Position numbers and translations under genes: made by a program. The notes beneath the pieces are model-generated. The model worked only from the letters and a program-made list of their open reading frames with translations, made no database searches and was not told the DNA's origin. From assembly GCA_003194525.1 (NCBI GenBank), contig NBIV01000050.1, positions 124,001 through 188,000 on the forward strand: a stretch of 64,000 nt of DNA, given 5' to 3'. Of this stretch, positions 1-9,618 are shown one piece after another; position 1 is the stretch's first letter; each line of letters starts with the position of its first letter. This stretch comes from Gracilariopsis chorda. Its lineage: Eukaryota; Rhodophyta; Florideophyceae; Gracilariales; Gracilariaceae.

Positions 1-480
1 AGTCTCAAGGCTGATACACTGACAAGTGCTTCCATTCAGAGCCCTCGGGATGGTTTCTTCTGTTCGATGAGTGGTGTTTCATTGCATACGCGTTTTCGTT
101 CCCACCCAAATAACTTCTTTTTGCCATTCCTTTAAGTGCTTCCCAATCTTCTTCTTGATCGTTTCGCCAAGTCCGTCCCATGACTACTCGGATCCTTCCA
201 AAATGGCGACTCACAAACTTTGTCATGGAAGCCCTAACGCCGCATATGCTGAGTACTGGACAATGGTCACGTACAGAGCAGTATCATAACCTTTCAATGT
301 AGAAGGGTTTCCAACACACTGAGCAGCACAGAAACGAAAGGAGTGGAATTCCCTTCTCTTCGCTATCTGCTATAAGAGGGGCCCTAATCCTCTGTGTTCT
401 TCTCGATCTGTCTTTTGCGTGCGCTTCTGTGCGAAAGAACCTGTCTACGAAACTGAGCTAGTGTCAATTAAGATACCACA
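1..480 (+). promoter_or_regulatory. Upstream region and TATA-like box of the haloperoxidase homologue
   Basis: No gene is supported in the first 480 bases. A TATAAG element at 371-376 lies 105 bp before the ATG at 481, a reasonable distance for a core promoter followed by a short pyrimidine-rich leader (CTTCTCGATCTG and similar). This is a positional inference only. Confidence 0.35.
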
Positions 481-2031
481 ATGTGGCTTTGTTCGAAAGC
501 TATTGCGAGAGCGACAGCCATAGTCTTTATAGCGAATCTTCATCTGATTGCAGGACAACAAATACCTGAGGAACCGACACCTTCACTTGCTGACACACTC
601 ACTCTTTCGATCAACCCACCAAACGAAGCACTCAATGCTTTCTTCCCACCATCAATCCTCAACGTTCAAACCCCACTAGCTATTCGTTACGCCCTCTTTT
701 TCGCTGTTGTCCAGTATGAACTCTTTGCCGCCTGCGATGCAACAGCCCTTTCCTTTTTCGGACGTAAGGATTCGATTCCAAACCGTTTTTGCTCCGATCG
801 GGACACTCGTTCTGTGATTCAAGCTCACATGACTTACCGCTTGCTAGACTCCGAGTTTCCAATTGATGCAAAATCGCCCGAACAGTTTCTTTCACGTCTT
901 GGATTGAACCCACTCAATAGGTCTACGGATACATCAACTCCTCTCGGATGGGCAAATGTCGTTGCAAATCGTTTCATTCAGTACTTTGTCACAGACAATT
1001 GGAACTCACAAGGTGATCTATCAAAGACCGATTTCCGCCAACAATATCAGGACTATACTGGATACTCACCTGTCAATCCTTCACATGTCAGACCACGGGA
1101 TCTTCAATTTCCTCTTCGATGGCAGCCATTGACAGGAGCAGTTGATAGACGTGGATTGTTTGGGAGTCAGGTACATGTAGTTCCCCAGATCGGAGTGCGT
1201 GGCAAACCACTTGCGTTGTCTCGTGAAGAGTTTGAACAACGCCAAGCTCCTCCATTGTATCACACTCCCAACCGGCGTAGAAGTCTAAGTAGAAAAGATC
1301 GCGTTCTTGCACGAAATCTCCTCCGAAAATTGTTCCAACGCTCGGCCAACCTGACGGAGGATAAGATTTCGCTGGGATTCTTTTGGGAAAACAAATTCAT
1401 ATCTCTTGGAATCTTTGCTCTTTACTATCAAAACTTGTTGGGAATTAGCGACGACGTTATGGCTCCCTTGTTCTTGGCGGAGATGATGGCCCAACATGAT
1501 GCAGCCCTTGTCGCGTGGAAGGAAAAGAGGAGAAATGATAATGTGCGTCCCGTAACATTGGTACGGCGACTGTTGACGGGGACCAGGGTACATGCTTTGA
1601 AAGGACTCAAAGACGGAGTGGGAATTGTGAAGGCGGAGGAGTGGGAACCTGTTGTTCCAATTCAGCCACATTCCGAGTACCCTTCCGCTTCCGCAGTTAT
1701 TTGCACGGCATCACTTGAGAACTTGCGGATCTATCTCGATACTGTCGTACTTAAGGGTAACGAAACAATCCCGCCATTTGAGTTTGACGTAGTTCCTGGC
1801 TTCGCTCCAAATAGCCCGATTCAGCGAACTACAAAGGTTGTTTTCAGTACACCGGAAGAAGCTGCTCGTAGTTGCGGTGAGTCAAGGCTGGACTCTGGGG
1901 TTCATTTTGAACCGTCTGTCCCGGCAGGACATCGCCTTGGAAAGGGGATCGGAAAAGCCGCTTTTGCTCATGTCATGGAGCTGGTTCAAGGTAGGGTGCC
2001 TAAGAATTGTGAGCGTTGCTTTGACTACTAG
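481..2031 (+). CDS. Vanadium-dependent haloperoxidase family protein, secreted, altered active site
   Basis: The 516-residue single-exon protein belongs to the vanadium haloperoxidase / PAP2-like fold. Residues 1-26 look like a signal peptide (hydrophobic run ending IAG before QQ). The vanadate pocket of the family can be traced in order: K349 and R356 with the K-x6-R-P spacing, P401-S402, and R469 with H475 in SRLDSGVHF. These match the known fungal chloroperoxidase set K353, R360, S402, G403, H404, R490, H496. The exception is that the usual PSGH reads PSAS (A403, S404), so the acid-base histidine is absent. Members oxidise halides with peroxide at the cell surface or in the wall; whether this one does is uncertain. 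It converges with BiP, leaving about 1.5 kb without a gene between the two stops. Confidence 0.85.
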   Translation: MWLCSKAIARATAIVFIANLHLIAGQQIPEEPTPSLADTLTLSINPPNEALNAFFPPSILNVQTPLAIRYALFFAVVQYELFAACDATALSFFGRKDSIPNRFCSDRDTRSVIQAHMTYRLLDSEFPIDAKSPEQFLSRLGLNPLNRSTDTSTPLGWANVVANRFIQYFVTDNWNSQGDLSKTDFRQQYQDYTGYSPVNPSHVRPRDLQFPLRWQPLTGAVDRRGLFGSQVHVVPQIGVRGKPLALSREEFEQRQAPPLYHTPNRRRSLSRKDRVLARNLLRKLFQRSANLTEDKISLGFFWENKFISLGIFALYYQNLLGISDDVMAPLFLAEMMAQHDAALVAWKEKRRNDNVRPVTLVRRLLTGTRVHALKGLKDGVGIVKAEEWEPVVPIQPHSEYPSASAVICTASLENLRIYLDTVVLKGNETIPPFEFDVVPGFAPNSPIQRTTKVVFSTPEEAARSCGESRLDSGVHFEPSVPAGHRLGKGIGKAAFAHVMELVQGRVPKNCERCFDY

Positions 2032-3574
2032 AGAACAGAATGTTCTGGTTCTCACTTCTATGTGAGGGTTGCCATTCGTACCTTTGCTATTTTACGTGTA
2101 GCTCATGTTTCCTGATGCTACAGGAGGTAGCGGTCCCTTAGCAGTTATCCCTACAACATCATAGCTTGGCTCTCGAAGTTTGCTGTTATTTGTGGCTTCA
2201 ACGTGCACTATTCCTTAAAAAGCATTTCTTGAGCCTAATTTCAATGGCATGAGCCAATCTCCACCCTTGAAAGTTATCATTAACAGAAAGCACTACCCAG
2301 AAGTTCACATAACCCCCAATGTCACATTGCCTTGAGCACTTGACATTGGCAATGTGAAGTGCTCAAAGCATACAACACTTCACGAACAGGATACTCCACA
2401 ATGAGGAGTACCAGGGTTGTAAGGATACGTTTTATCTTGTACACATCTACGAAACGCGTTCGTTTGCTTCTCGCACCGGGCGTAATCTGTCGACCGCCAA
2501 GGCCCAGCGCTGACGACAGTCGGTGACCAGTTGCATGCACATAATATGGTATCGAACTTTCGACCTCTTCCAATGCACGTCACGTGATCGCTGTTTCCAA
2601 GTCCCTGCCCAGAAATCACGTTGCGTCGTGATGCGCCGTGAGGGTGTGTGTGTATTTGTTCTTATTGTCACGTGCCTCTGATTCCGAGGCAATGGTACAG
2701 CTTTCTATAAGTAGAAGGCTAATCATCTATTCGACTTCCAAACTCCCCGTAATAGACCCAATCGCATCTCCATTCGGATTCCTCGTCCGTCGTAACTTTG
2801 ATAGTCATTTATGGCCTTTTCGGAAGCTTGGCACATCTCGACGGGCGGAACTCCATGTGCCCAGTCGTGAGGGTGCATCAAGGCAGCACGCCCATTACCC
2901 ATCCCTCTGGGCCTCTCCTGCTTTCGTCCTTCTTGTTCATCATCTAGCATCTGTTGTTTGCTCTTCATGTTTTCCATCTTAATGTAGCCAGCAGCTCAAG
3001 TACTGCGGTGAGCGATTACCAGGGAAATGGCAGCGGCCCCAGTTGATACCTGTGCAGACCTTCGTTAGCCTGCCTTGATACAGTATCTTCTCCGCCAAAG
3101 CAAAATCGGAAACAAAATGGATTCGCCTTCGGGTCTGTTCTAGAAGTTTAGCGAAGCTTTGTCCACGGCTCTAGAAGCAGAGAATTTGCGCAATGTCTCG
3201 ACCAGTGCAAGGCCCTGCTAAACTCTCTGTCATGCACCGATACATCCGAAAACAAGGGTTAGGCCGTTTCGTGGCATTCACGTTCGCCTTCATCACTAAG
3301 TTCAAGGCTCTTGTGCGTTGGAGGGAGGTGTGGGAGAGAGAGAGAGATCTGTGCCGGCAGTGGAGGTCTGGAGAGCCTCTGGTGAACCTGATGTGAAGGC
3401 ACAGCGGCGACGGTTGATATACGTCTTCAAAGACGAGATTCGTACCCAGCAATGGCAGAAGGATTTGCAAGCAGCCAAAAAATGTGTGAACGCGCGTGCG
3501 GGAAAAACTTTACAAGTGCAGGGAAAACGCGTTAACCGGGTGCAAGAGATCAAAAAGTTAAAGAGGTACTATGT
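2032..3574. other. Intergenic region between convergent haloperoxidase and BiP genes
   Basis: I see no supportable gene. Open frames here are short, overlap on both strands and match nothing I recognise. A short GA-rich run sits near 3334-3346. The interval should hold the 3' ends of both flanking transcripts. Confidence 0.5.
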
Positions 3575-5572
3575 CTACAATTCGTCATGCCCGTCCTCAT
3601 CATCGTCATCCTCTTCCTCTGGTGCGCCACCAGCACCAGCACCGGCGCCACCTCCAACCTTCTTCATGATAGGTTCAACGACCTCCTTCAAGTCATTCAC
3701 TCGAGATTCGATATCCTCAGCTTCGGCATCCTCAGCCTCGTTATCCAACCAATCCTGAGCTTCCTTGACAGCTGATTCGAGGCTTTCAATGTCTTCCTCA
3801 TCGAGCTTGCCTTCAAGCTTGTCCTTCTCCTCCAGAGTGCCCTTAACGGTGAAGATGAGGTTTTCAAAGCTATTCTTAGCTTCAACCTTCTTCTTAATCT
3901 TTTCGTCTTCCTCCTTCATTTCCTCGGCCTCACGAACCATTCTTTCGATTTCCTCTTCAGAGAGTCGTCCCTTGTCATTGGTGATGGTGATACTCTCCTT
4001 GTTAGAGGCGCCCTTCTCTTCAGCCGACACGCTGAGAATACCATTAGCATCCACGTCAAATGTAACGAGGATCTGCGGTTCACCTCTGCGAGCCTTGGTA
4101 ATGCCACTGAGGTCGAATTTGCCGAGCATGTGACAGTCCTTGGTCATAGAGCGCTCACCTTCGAAGACCTGGATGCTGACAACCTCCTGGTTATCCTGAT
4201 AGGTAGTGAAGGTCTGGCTCTTACTGGCTGGGACCTTGGAGTTACGCGGGATGATCTTGCTCATGACACCGCCAACAGTCTCGATACCAAGCGACAGTGG
4301 AGCCACATCAACCAGAACAATGTTATCCGTAGCCTCGCCACCGTCACCGGAAAGAATGCCAGCTTGCACAGCAGCACCGTAGGCAACAGCCTCATCGGGG
4401 TTGATGCCCTTGCTAGGTGCCTTACCATTGAAGAAATCACTGACAAGTTGCTGCACCTTCGGAATACGAGTGGAACCACCAACAAGAACAACTTCATGAA
4501 TTTGACTCTTGGAGAGTTCAGTATCCTTAATAACTTTCTCAACGGGCTTGAGGGTGCGTCTGAAGAGGTCCGAGTTCAACTCCTCAAAGCGGGCACGGGT
4601 GAGGGTTTCAGAGAAGTCCTGACCATCGAAGAGCGATTCAATTTCAATGCGCACCTGAGTCTGAGAGGAGAGGGCACGCTTGGCCTTCTCGCACTCGCGG
4701 CGAAGCTTAGCAATGGCACGCTTGTCCTTTGACAAGTCCTTCTTGTACTTGCGCTTGAACAACTTCATCATGTAGTCCATAACACGCTGGTCAAAGTCCT
4801 CACCACCCAGATGGGTATCTCCATTGGTAGCAAGCACTTCGAAGACGCCGTCGTCGATGGTAAGAAGTGTGACATCGAAAGTTCCACCTCCCAAATCGAA
4901 GACCAAAATATTCTTCTCACCCTTCTTGTTCAGACCGTATGCAATAGCAGCGGCAGTAGGCTCATTGATAATACGCATGACATTGAGTCCTGCAATAGTA
5001 CCCGCGTCCTTTGTCGCCTGGCGTTGAGCGTCATTGAAGTAAGCCGGGACAGTGACAACAGCATTCTTAACTTCTTTTCCAAGATATTCCTCAGCGGTTT
5101 TCTTCATCTTTCCCAGCACCATAGCGGAGATCTGCTCGGGGGAAAAGGTCTTCTCTTCTCCCTTGACGTCAATAGAGATCATGGGCTTGTCACCCTGGCT
5201 GACAATCTTGAAAGGAAGAAGCTTCTTGTCACGCTGAACGGTGGCGTCATTGTACTTGCGACCGATGAGACGTTTGACGTCAAAGACGGTGTTGACAGGG
5301 TTCATGGCGGCCTGGTTCTTTGCGGCGTCGCCAATGAGACGCTCTTCAGCAGTGAAGGCGACGTAGGAAGGGGTGATTCGATTTCCCTGGTCATTGGCGA
5401 TAATCTCGACCTGACCGTTTTGCATGACGCCCACACAAGAGTATGTAGTTCCTAGATCGATGCCGATAACGGTACCGACATTCTGTTTGTCGGAAGCACG
5501 AACTGCGAAGATTAGGGAGAAGAGAAACAGGACCGAAAGGAACGAGGCCCTGGAAGTGGCTGAGACGGACAT
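3575..5572 (-). CDS. BiP: ER-lumenal Hsp70 chaperone BiP/GRP78
   Basis: The 665-residue protein is an Hsp70 of the endoplasmic reticulum, which binds unfolded secretory chains in an ATP-driven cycle. The ATG at 5572 is chosen because it opens directly onto a signal peptide ([17 protein letters not shown]); an in-frame ATG 17 codons upstream would only add a hydrophilic stretch. Hsp70 signatures are present: [13 protein letters not shown] near the N terminus, [14 protein letters not shown] in the middle, [13 protein letters not shown] later, then the [14 protein letters not shown] start of the substrate domain. A Gly/Ala and acidic tail ends in HDEL, the ER-retrieval signal. No intron is seen. 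Upstream lie a TATA-like box, a G run and a symmetric CCAAT/CACGTG element, consistent with stress control. Confidence 0.98.
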   Translation of the reverse strand: MSVSATSRASFLSVLFLFSLIFAVRASDKQNVGTVIGIDLGTTYSCVGVMQNGQVEIIANDQGNRITPSYVAFTAEERLIGDAAKNQAAMNPVNTVFDVKRLIGRKYNDATVQRDKKLLPFKIVSQGDKPMISIDVKGEEKTFSPEQISAMVLGKMKKTAEEYLGKEVKNAVVTVPAYFNDAQRQATKDAGTIAGLNVMRIINEPTAAAIAYGLNKKGEKNILVFDLGGGTFDVTLLTIDDGVFEVLATNGDTHLGGEDFDQRVMDYMMKLFKRKYKKDLSKDKRAIAKLRRECEKAKRALSSQTQVRIEIESLFDGQDFSETLTRARFEELNSDLFRRTLKPVEKVIKDTELSKSQIHEVVLVGGSTRIPKVQQLVSDFFNGKAPSKGINPDEAVAYGAAVQAGILSGDGGEATDNIVLVDVAPLSLGIETVGGVMSKIIPRNSKVPASKSQTFTTYQDNQEVVSIQVFEGERSMTKDCHMLGKFDLSGITKARRGEPQILVTFDVDANGILSVSAEEKGASNKESITITNDKGRLSEEEIERMVREAEEMKEEDEKIKKKVEAKNSFENLIFTVKGTLEEKDKLEGKLDEEDIESLESAVKEAQDWLDNEAEDAEAEDIESRVNDLKEVVEPIMKKVGGGAGAGAGGAPEEEDDDDEDGHDEL

Positions 5573-5696
5573 GATTAGATGGTACAAAAAAGGTCGCCAC
5601 GCGACGGTTCGACTACTACACAAGCAGTGATGTTTAGAGTTGTTAAGGACGACGAAGTCAAATAAGGAAAGAGTCGGAAAACGGAACGGAACAGAC

Positions 5697-5774
5697 GGGG
5701 GGGGGGGGAAAGGGAAGGAAGGGGTTGGTTGGAAAAGGGAAAGTGCGGACCGGGGAAAGGTTGAGGTTTAAATA
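5697..5774 (-). promoter_or_regulatory. BiP core promoter: TATTTAAA box and homopolymer leader
   Basis: On the minus strand TATTTAAA (plus-strand positions 5767-5774) lies 195 bp before the BiP ATG. Between box and ATG the plus strand has a run of 12 G (5697-5708), which would be a C run in the leader. The assignment of the box is positional. Confidence 0.4.
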
Positions 5775-5872
5775 GTGCGAGGTACGAGACAGCCTAAGAG
5801 CAGCGGTGAGCGCTATACGAAATGAAGAGCTGAGAAGTGGATTGACGCGATGAGGTGGCATCATTCACTCGT

Positions 5873-5924
5873 CCAATAGAAAGCGGCCAGCGCGCCACGT
5901 GGCTGGAATAGGCGCACTGATTGG
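5873..5924 (-). promoter_or_regulatory. Symmetric ERSE-like element upstream of BiP
   Basis: The 52 bp read CCAAT (5873-5877), 17 bases, CCACGTGG (5895-5902), 17 bases, ATTGG (5920-5924). Both halves are therefore CCAAT-N17-CCACG, one on each strand, sharing a palindromic G-box. Animal ER-stress elements are CCAAT-N9-CCACG and control BiP; here the parts are the same but the spacer is longer. It sits about 300 bp upstream of the BiP ATG. Two more CACGTG sites occur at 6088-6093 and 6147-6152. Confidence 0.55.
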
Positions 5925-6207
5925 CTGCAAGGTCGGTTACAACGGGGGCGCTCAATCATTGTGAGGCGTGCTCCCAGCGCCAGAACGCGGCATGTTGACT
6001 GACGATGCCCCAGTGACTGCGCCCCAAAAGGGGCGTTCACGTCGGCCGTTGCGCTTGATGATTGACGGCGGCCGCCCATTGGCTTGCCACGTGCGTCGAT
6101 CAGGCGTTCTGGCGGACCCATCTGGACTACCGCCGAGTCGCGCTGGCACGTGTTGCCCGCCGCGTCACGGGCTGTTGTGACTCGCACAGAGCCAATACAT
6201 CACGGCG
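5925..6207. other. Intergenic segment with several inverted repeats
   Basis: Between BiP's upstream element and the end of the L1-family gene the DNA holds an inverted pair CGCCAGAACGC (near 5978) and GCGTTCTGGCG (near 6102), a tight GCCCC-aaaa-GGGGC hairpin near 6021, and CACGTG sites at 6088 and 6147. No coding sequence is supported. Confidence 0.4.
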
Positions 6208-7564
6208 CTACGCGTTGCGCGCCCTACCGCGCCGTTGAGCTGTGGTCGCGGAGCGCGTCCGCGCGCCGCTTTCTTCCTTCACACTGCCCCTCGTCGTCCG
6301 TCTGCGCTTAGTTGGCGTCTCTTTGGCCTTCCCCGTGTCTTTCTTCGTCCCATCTTTCTTTCCAGCGCCCCTGTCAGAACCGCTCTTCACATCGCCGCTG
6401 CCACCTTTCTTTTCACCGTCCTTCACATCGCCGCTGCCACCTTTCTTTTCACCGTCCTTCACAGCGGCGCTGCCACCTTTCTTTTCACCGCCCTTCACAT
6501 CGCCGCTGCCACCTTTCTTTCCACCGCCCTTCACATCGCCGCTGCCACCTTTCTTTTCACCGCCCTTCACATCGCCGCTATCACCTTCGTTCTCGCCCAG
6601 CGCGCTGTCTCCGTCGCCATCATCCCTCTTCCTCTTCTTCTTCTTCTTCTCCGCAACTTCGCTCTTGTCAACATCCCCCCCCTCCTCCCCAGGCAGCGAC
6701 AGATATATCTGAATAGTAGGCGATTGGCTAGTCTTCAATCCAAGCGATTGAACATTCTTCCATCCCCCCTCACAGCGCTCCGCAACACCTTCCGCCGCCA
6801 TCAAGCAATTCTCCACAATCTCTTGCTCCGTAAATCCCAGTCGTCCGATTTTAACGCTCGTACACGTACCCTGTCTGGGCGCAAACGGCGTGCTGGCCAG
6901 CGTTTTACGAATTGCCTCAACCACATTCTTTCTCATGTTCACAGCCAGCGGCACCATTTTGGCCTCGATGAAACTCTTTCCGAGCAGATTGGGCATCATT
7001 GGTGCCACGCGTTGGTCCACTAGAAATACATCGAACATTGTGCATAGTTCGCGTCGCCCTTCGTGAGTTCCGTACCGTTTTCGTAGCTTGTCTACTCCTA
7101 GTACGCGTGACACGCCCCCGGAGCCGTGCTCTGCTAGATAGTCCTTCACTTTTCGTTGCGGGTCCTTCACGAACAAACATACTTCGTGTTCACCCTCCTT
7201 CCACAGAGAATGCTTTAAACGACTACTCGCACAACGAACACCGCGCGTTAGAACTCAACTACATCAAATCGCACCACCTAATGTACACAACTTACATGGC
7301 AACAGGTCGCAGTTTTTCTTTCAAAGGAGCAATTTTGAAAGTGATAACCAGGTGAAAATCGCCGCTGTCATTGTCAAGTACCGTGTCTCCCTCTTCATCC
7401 TCCTTGAGCAGCATTTTCTCTCGTCGCTTCTTCTCAAACGCAGAAGCATCTTTAAACAGCGCGCTTACGGCCGACGTAAGAGTTTGTTGTGAAATCTGTT
7501 TGATGAACGCTTGAGGATTCTTTGCAGCGGATGACTGCTTTCGAGCCGCACGCGTTCGAACCAT
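6208..7564 (-). CDS. Ribosomal protein L1 family, RSL1D1/Utp30/Cic1-like nucleolar protein, two exons
   Basis: This gene is spliced. Exon 1 is 7564-7296 (MVRTRAARKQ to RPVA plus two bases of a codon), the intron is 7295-7223 (73 bp, donor GTAAGT, acceptor TAG) and exon 2 is 7222-6208. The frame is kept across the join and restores the family's beta-strand region, with EVCLFVKDPQ directly after it. The product is 427 residues: a ribosomal-L1-like fold (roughly residues 15-250) followed by a lysine-rich tail with about six 12-residue repeats of the type GGSGDVKGGEKK, then a basic end. Relatives act in nucleolar pre-rRNA processing and large-subunit assembly; that role is inferred from the family. 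An earlier in-frame ATG at 7861 would add a basic stretch without family similarity, so 7564 is preferred. Confidence 0.8.
6372..6594. repeat. 36-bp coding minisatellite in the L1-family gene
   Basis: About six tandem 36-bp units encode the 12-residue repeats of the tail, with a few substitutions between units. The length is a multiple of three, so copy-number change would keep the frame. Confidence 0.85.
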
Positions 7565-9618
7565 TTTCGAGAGGAAGCGGGTGTGCGCGGATGACGGTCT
7601 TGCAGGGGGGGAAAAGCCCGTTCTATCGAACACGCTCGTGCTAGTGCGTGGTGAAGATGATGCGCACAGCCTTCGACGGCGACGCACGCAGCAGGTTGCC
7701 GGCACGGCGCGCGGCGACCGGCTACGTGTAGATGCTTCATATGTGGCAACGTGTACCACGTGCATATCATTTCTGTTGTGGTCCGCTCTCGTGGAAGAGA
7801 GCTGATTTGGAAGCGAAATCTTTTTCAAATTTGTAAACCACAGCCAGCCGCGAACGCGCATTTGATTTGAACATGTTCGGCTGGCAGATGCGATTGTGCC
7901 AGCGCATGTTTAACGAGCGTTAACACTTTACCGCCGTCCTCGTCGGTATCTACGCTCTCTCAAGTGTGTGAGGAGGTTTGTCAGAGCTGAGGTGAGACGG
8001 CGCATGGTTGCGAGAAGGACAAACTTGAGTGGCGGGCTTGTGGTGAGACGGCGATGTTTTCTTTTTATGGTGCGCGCCTGCAGTGGAAGTCGGGACGCCA
8101 CGGCTGGAATGGATGCAGTTTTTGTGTGGAGGAGGTTTGTAGTAATGGGCGCTTCGAACAGATACCAGAGGTAGGCGTCGTGTTAAGAAGTCTCGATAGT
8201 GAGGAATGGGACATATTAGCGCTACGCGGGTAGAGCACAGTTGTGTAGAGCGTGTAGGTGTGATGTGAAGAAAGAGGTATGCGACGCGGCGATTGGTGCA
8301 CATCATGATTGTGAAGCACTTATGAGGCATATCTACATGCTTGGAAGTTCCAAGGTGGAAGGTGAAGCACGCAGTTGTTCACAATTGTGTGCACGCTAAA
8401 TGACAAGTGCGCTATTGTGTCTTAAGTTAGGCCTATCTCGAGAGCGGTACAGTAAGGGTCGGGCACATGTATCTCGAGTGCTCCTGTGGGAGCTCAGAAG
8501 CGTTTTGAGTGATAAGAATGACAGCCGAGGATATTTTTGAACGAGTGTTTGGGTTGGGAGATGTTGACAGTTGCGGGGATTGTGAGGTTTGGATGAAGGC
8601 CGAACGGATCGGGGGTGCGTAACGAGCGGCATTGGTGAACGTTTTGAGACGGGGGTAAATCGGGGTGAGGAAAGGGGTTGTGATATGTCTTACAACGTAA
8701 CGTCAAGATGGGCGTCGACGGAGCTCCACGCCGGGGCAAGCTCTCCCCCTCAGCCACAACGTGCGGCGGGGGAGACGGGGGCAGACGTGGAAACGACAAA
8801 GAAGGTGTGCGACAAGATTAGCTGTTTCTATGTATAGGTGCGGGCAGCATGGTGCAGCGCAATCAGTGGACGGACAATAATGCGGTTGCCAAAGCGACAG
8901 CACGTTGCGCAACTGTGTGCGAGCTGAGCGAACGATACGAATTTGAAAAGGGGCGATGCGGCGTACGTGAGGTGCTGAGGCCACACGCAGCGCGATGGTG
9001 TGTAGATTCGGGCGGGGGTTGGGGTGCGATTTTGAAATGGGCGGTTTAAAATCAGAGCTGGGCGAGAGATTGTGGAGCTTTGTACAGTGCGATTAAATGA
9101 AGCAGAGCGTCGACGTCGTACGTTTATGGAGGTGATGGCGTTACGGGGTTGCACGGCACAGGCGGCGCGCAGGCCACGAGCGAGAAGGGCGCAAAGTTGC
9201 AACGGACACCCAAGCGACGCCAAGTAAACGCTGGTGGGCGGCGCGCGTACAGTAAAAGCGCGAGCCGGCAAGATGTTTGTCCGAGTTGAGCTCAAAGCTT
9301 CGGCTTCGTTCTGACGTCATTCGGATCAAACGGCGGGCGGCGACAGCGGCCCGTCGGCCACGCACACGCACAGTCCACCGCGCGCGCCAACGCGGGACAC
9401 AGCGGTTGGCGCTGTAAAGCTTTGCGTGGCGCACACGTGTCCCGCACGCGCGCCCGCAAAAAAACTGCGCTCGCTGAAAACGGGTGCACTGCGAGCGCGT
9501 CAACTGTGCACACTCCCGAGCAGCACACGCACATTCTTCAACATTCTTCGCACCGTCTCCCGCACCCGTCGCCCGTCGCGCAATCCCCGATCCCCTCCGC
9601 ACTCGCTCCAACTCCAAA
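7565..9618. other. Divergent intergenic region, L1-family gene and hemerythrin-like gene
   Basis: About 2 kb separate the two divergent starts. I find no convincing gene; the open frames are short, GC-driven and overlap on opposite strands. A CCACGTG G-box lies near 7757 and a TGACGTCA palindrome at 9312-9319. Promoters for both genes must lie here. Confidence 0.45.
9312..9319. promoter_or_regulatory. CRE-type palindrome TGACGTCA
   Basis: A perfect bZIP (ATF/CREB-type) palindrome lies 300 bp before the ATG of the hemerythrin-like gene at 9619. A second identical octamer is found downstream of that gene at 11456-11463. Function is inferred from motif identity only. Confidence 0.35.

Noticed and set aside
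4130-5455. Plus-strand frames of about 200 codons opposite BiP
   Set aside because: Antisense shadows common opposite conserved Hsp70 genes with biased codon use.
6235-7023. Long plus-strand frames opposite the L1-family gene
   Set aside because: Shadows of the 36-bp repeat and the GC-rich minus-strand gene; they give only low-complexity His/Pro/Ser sequence.
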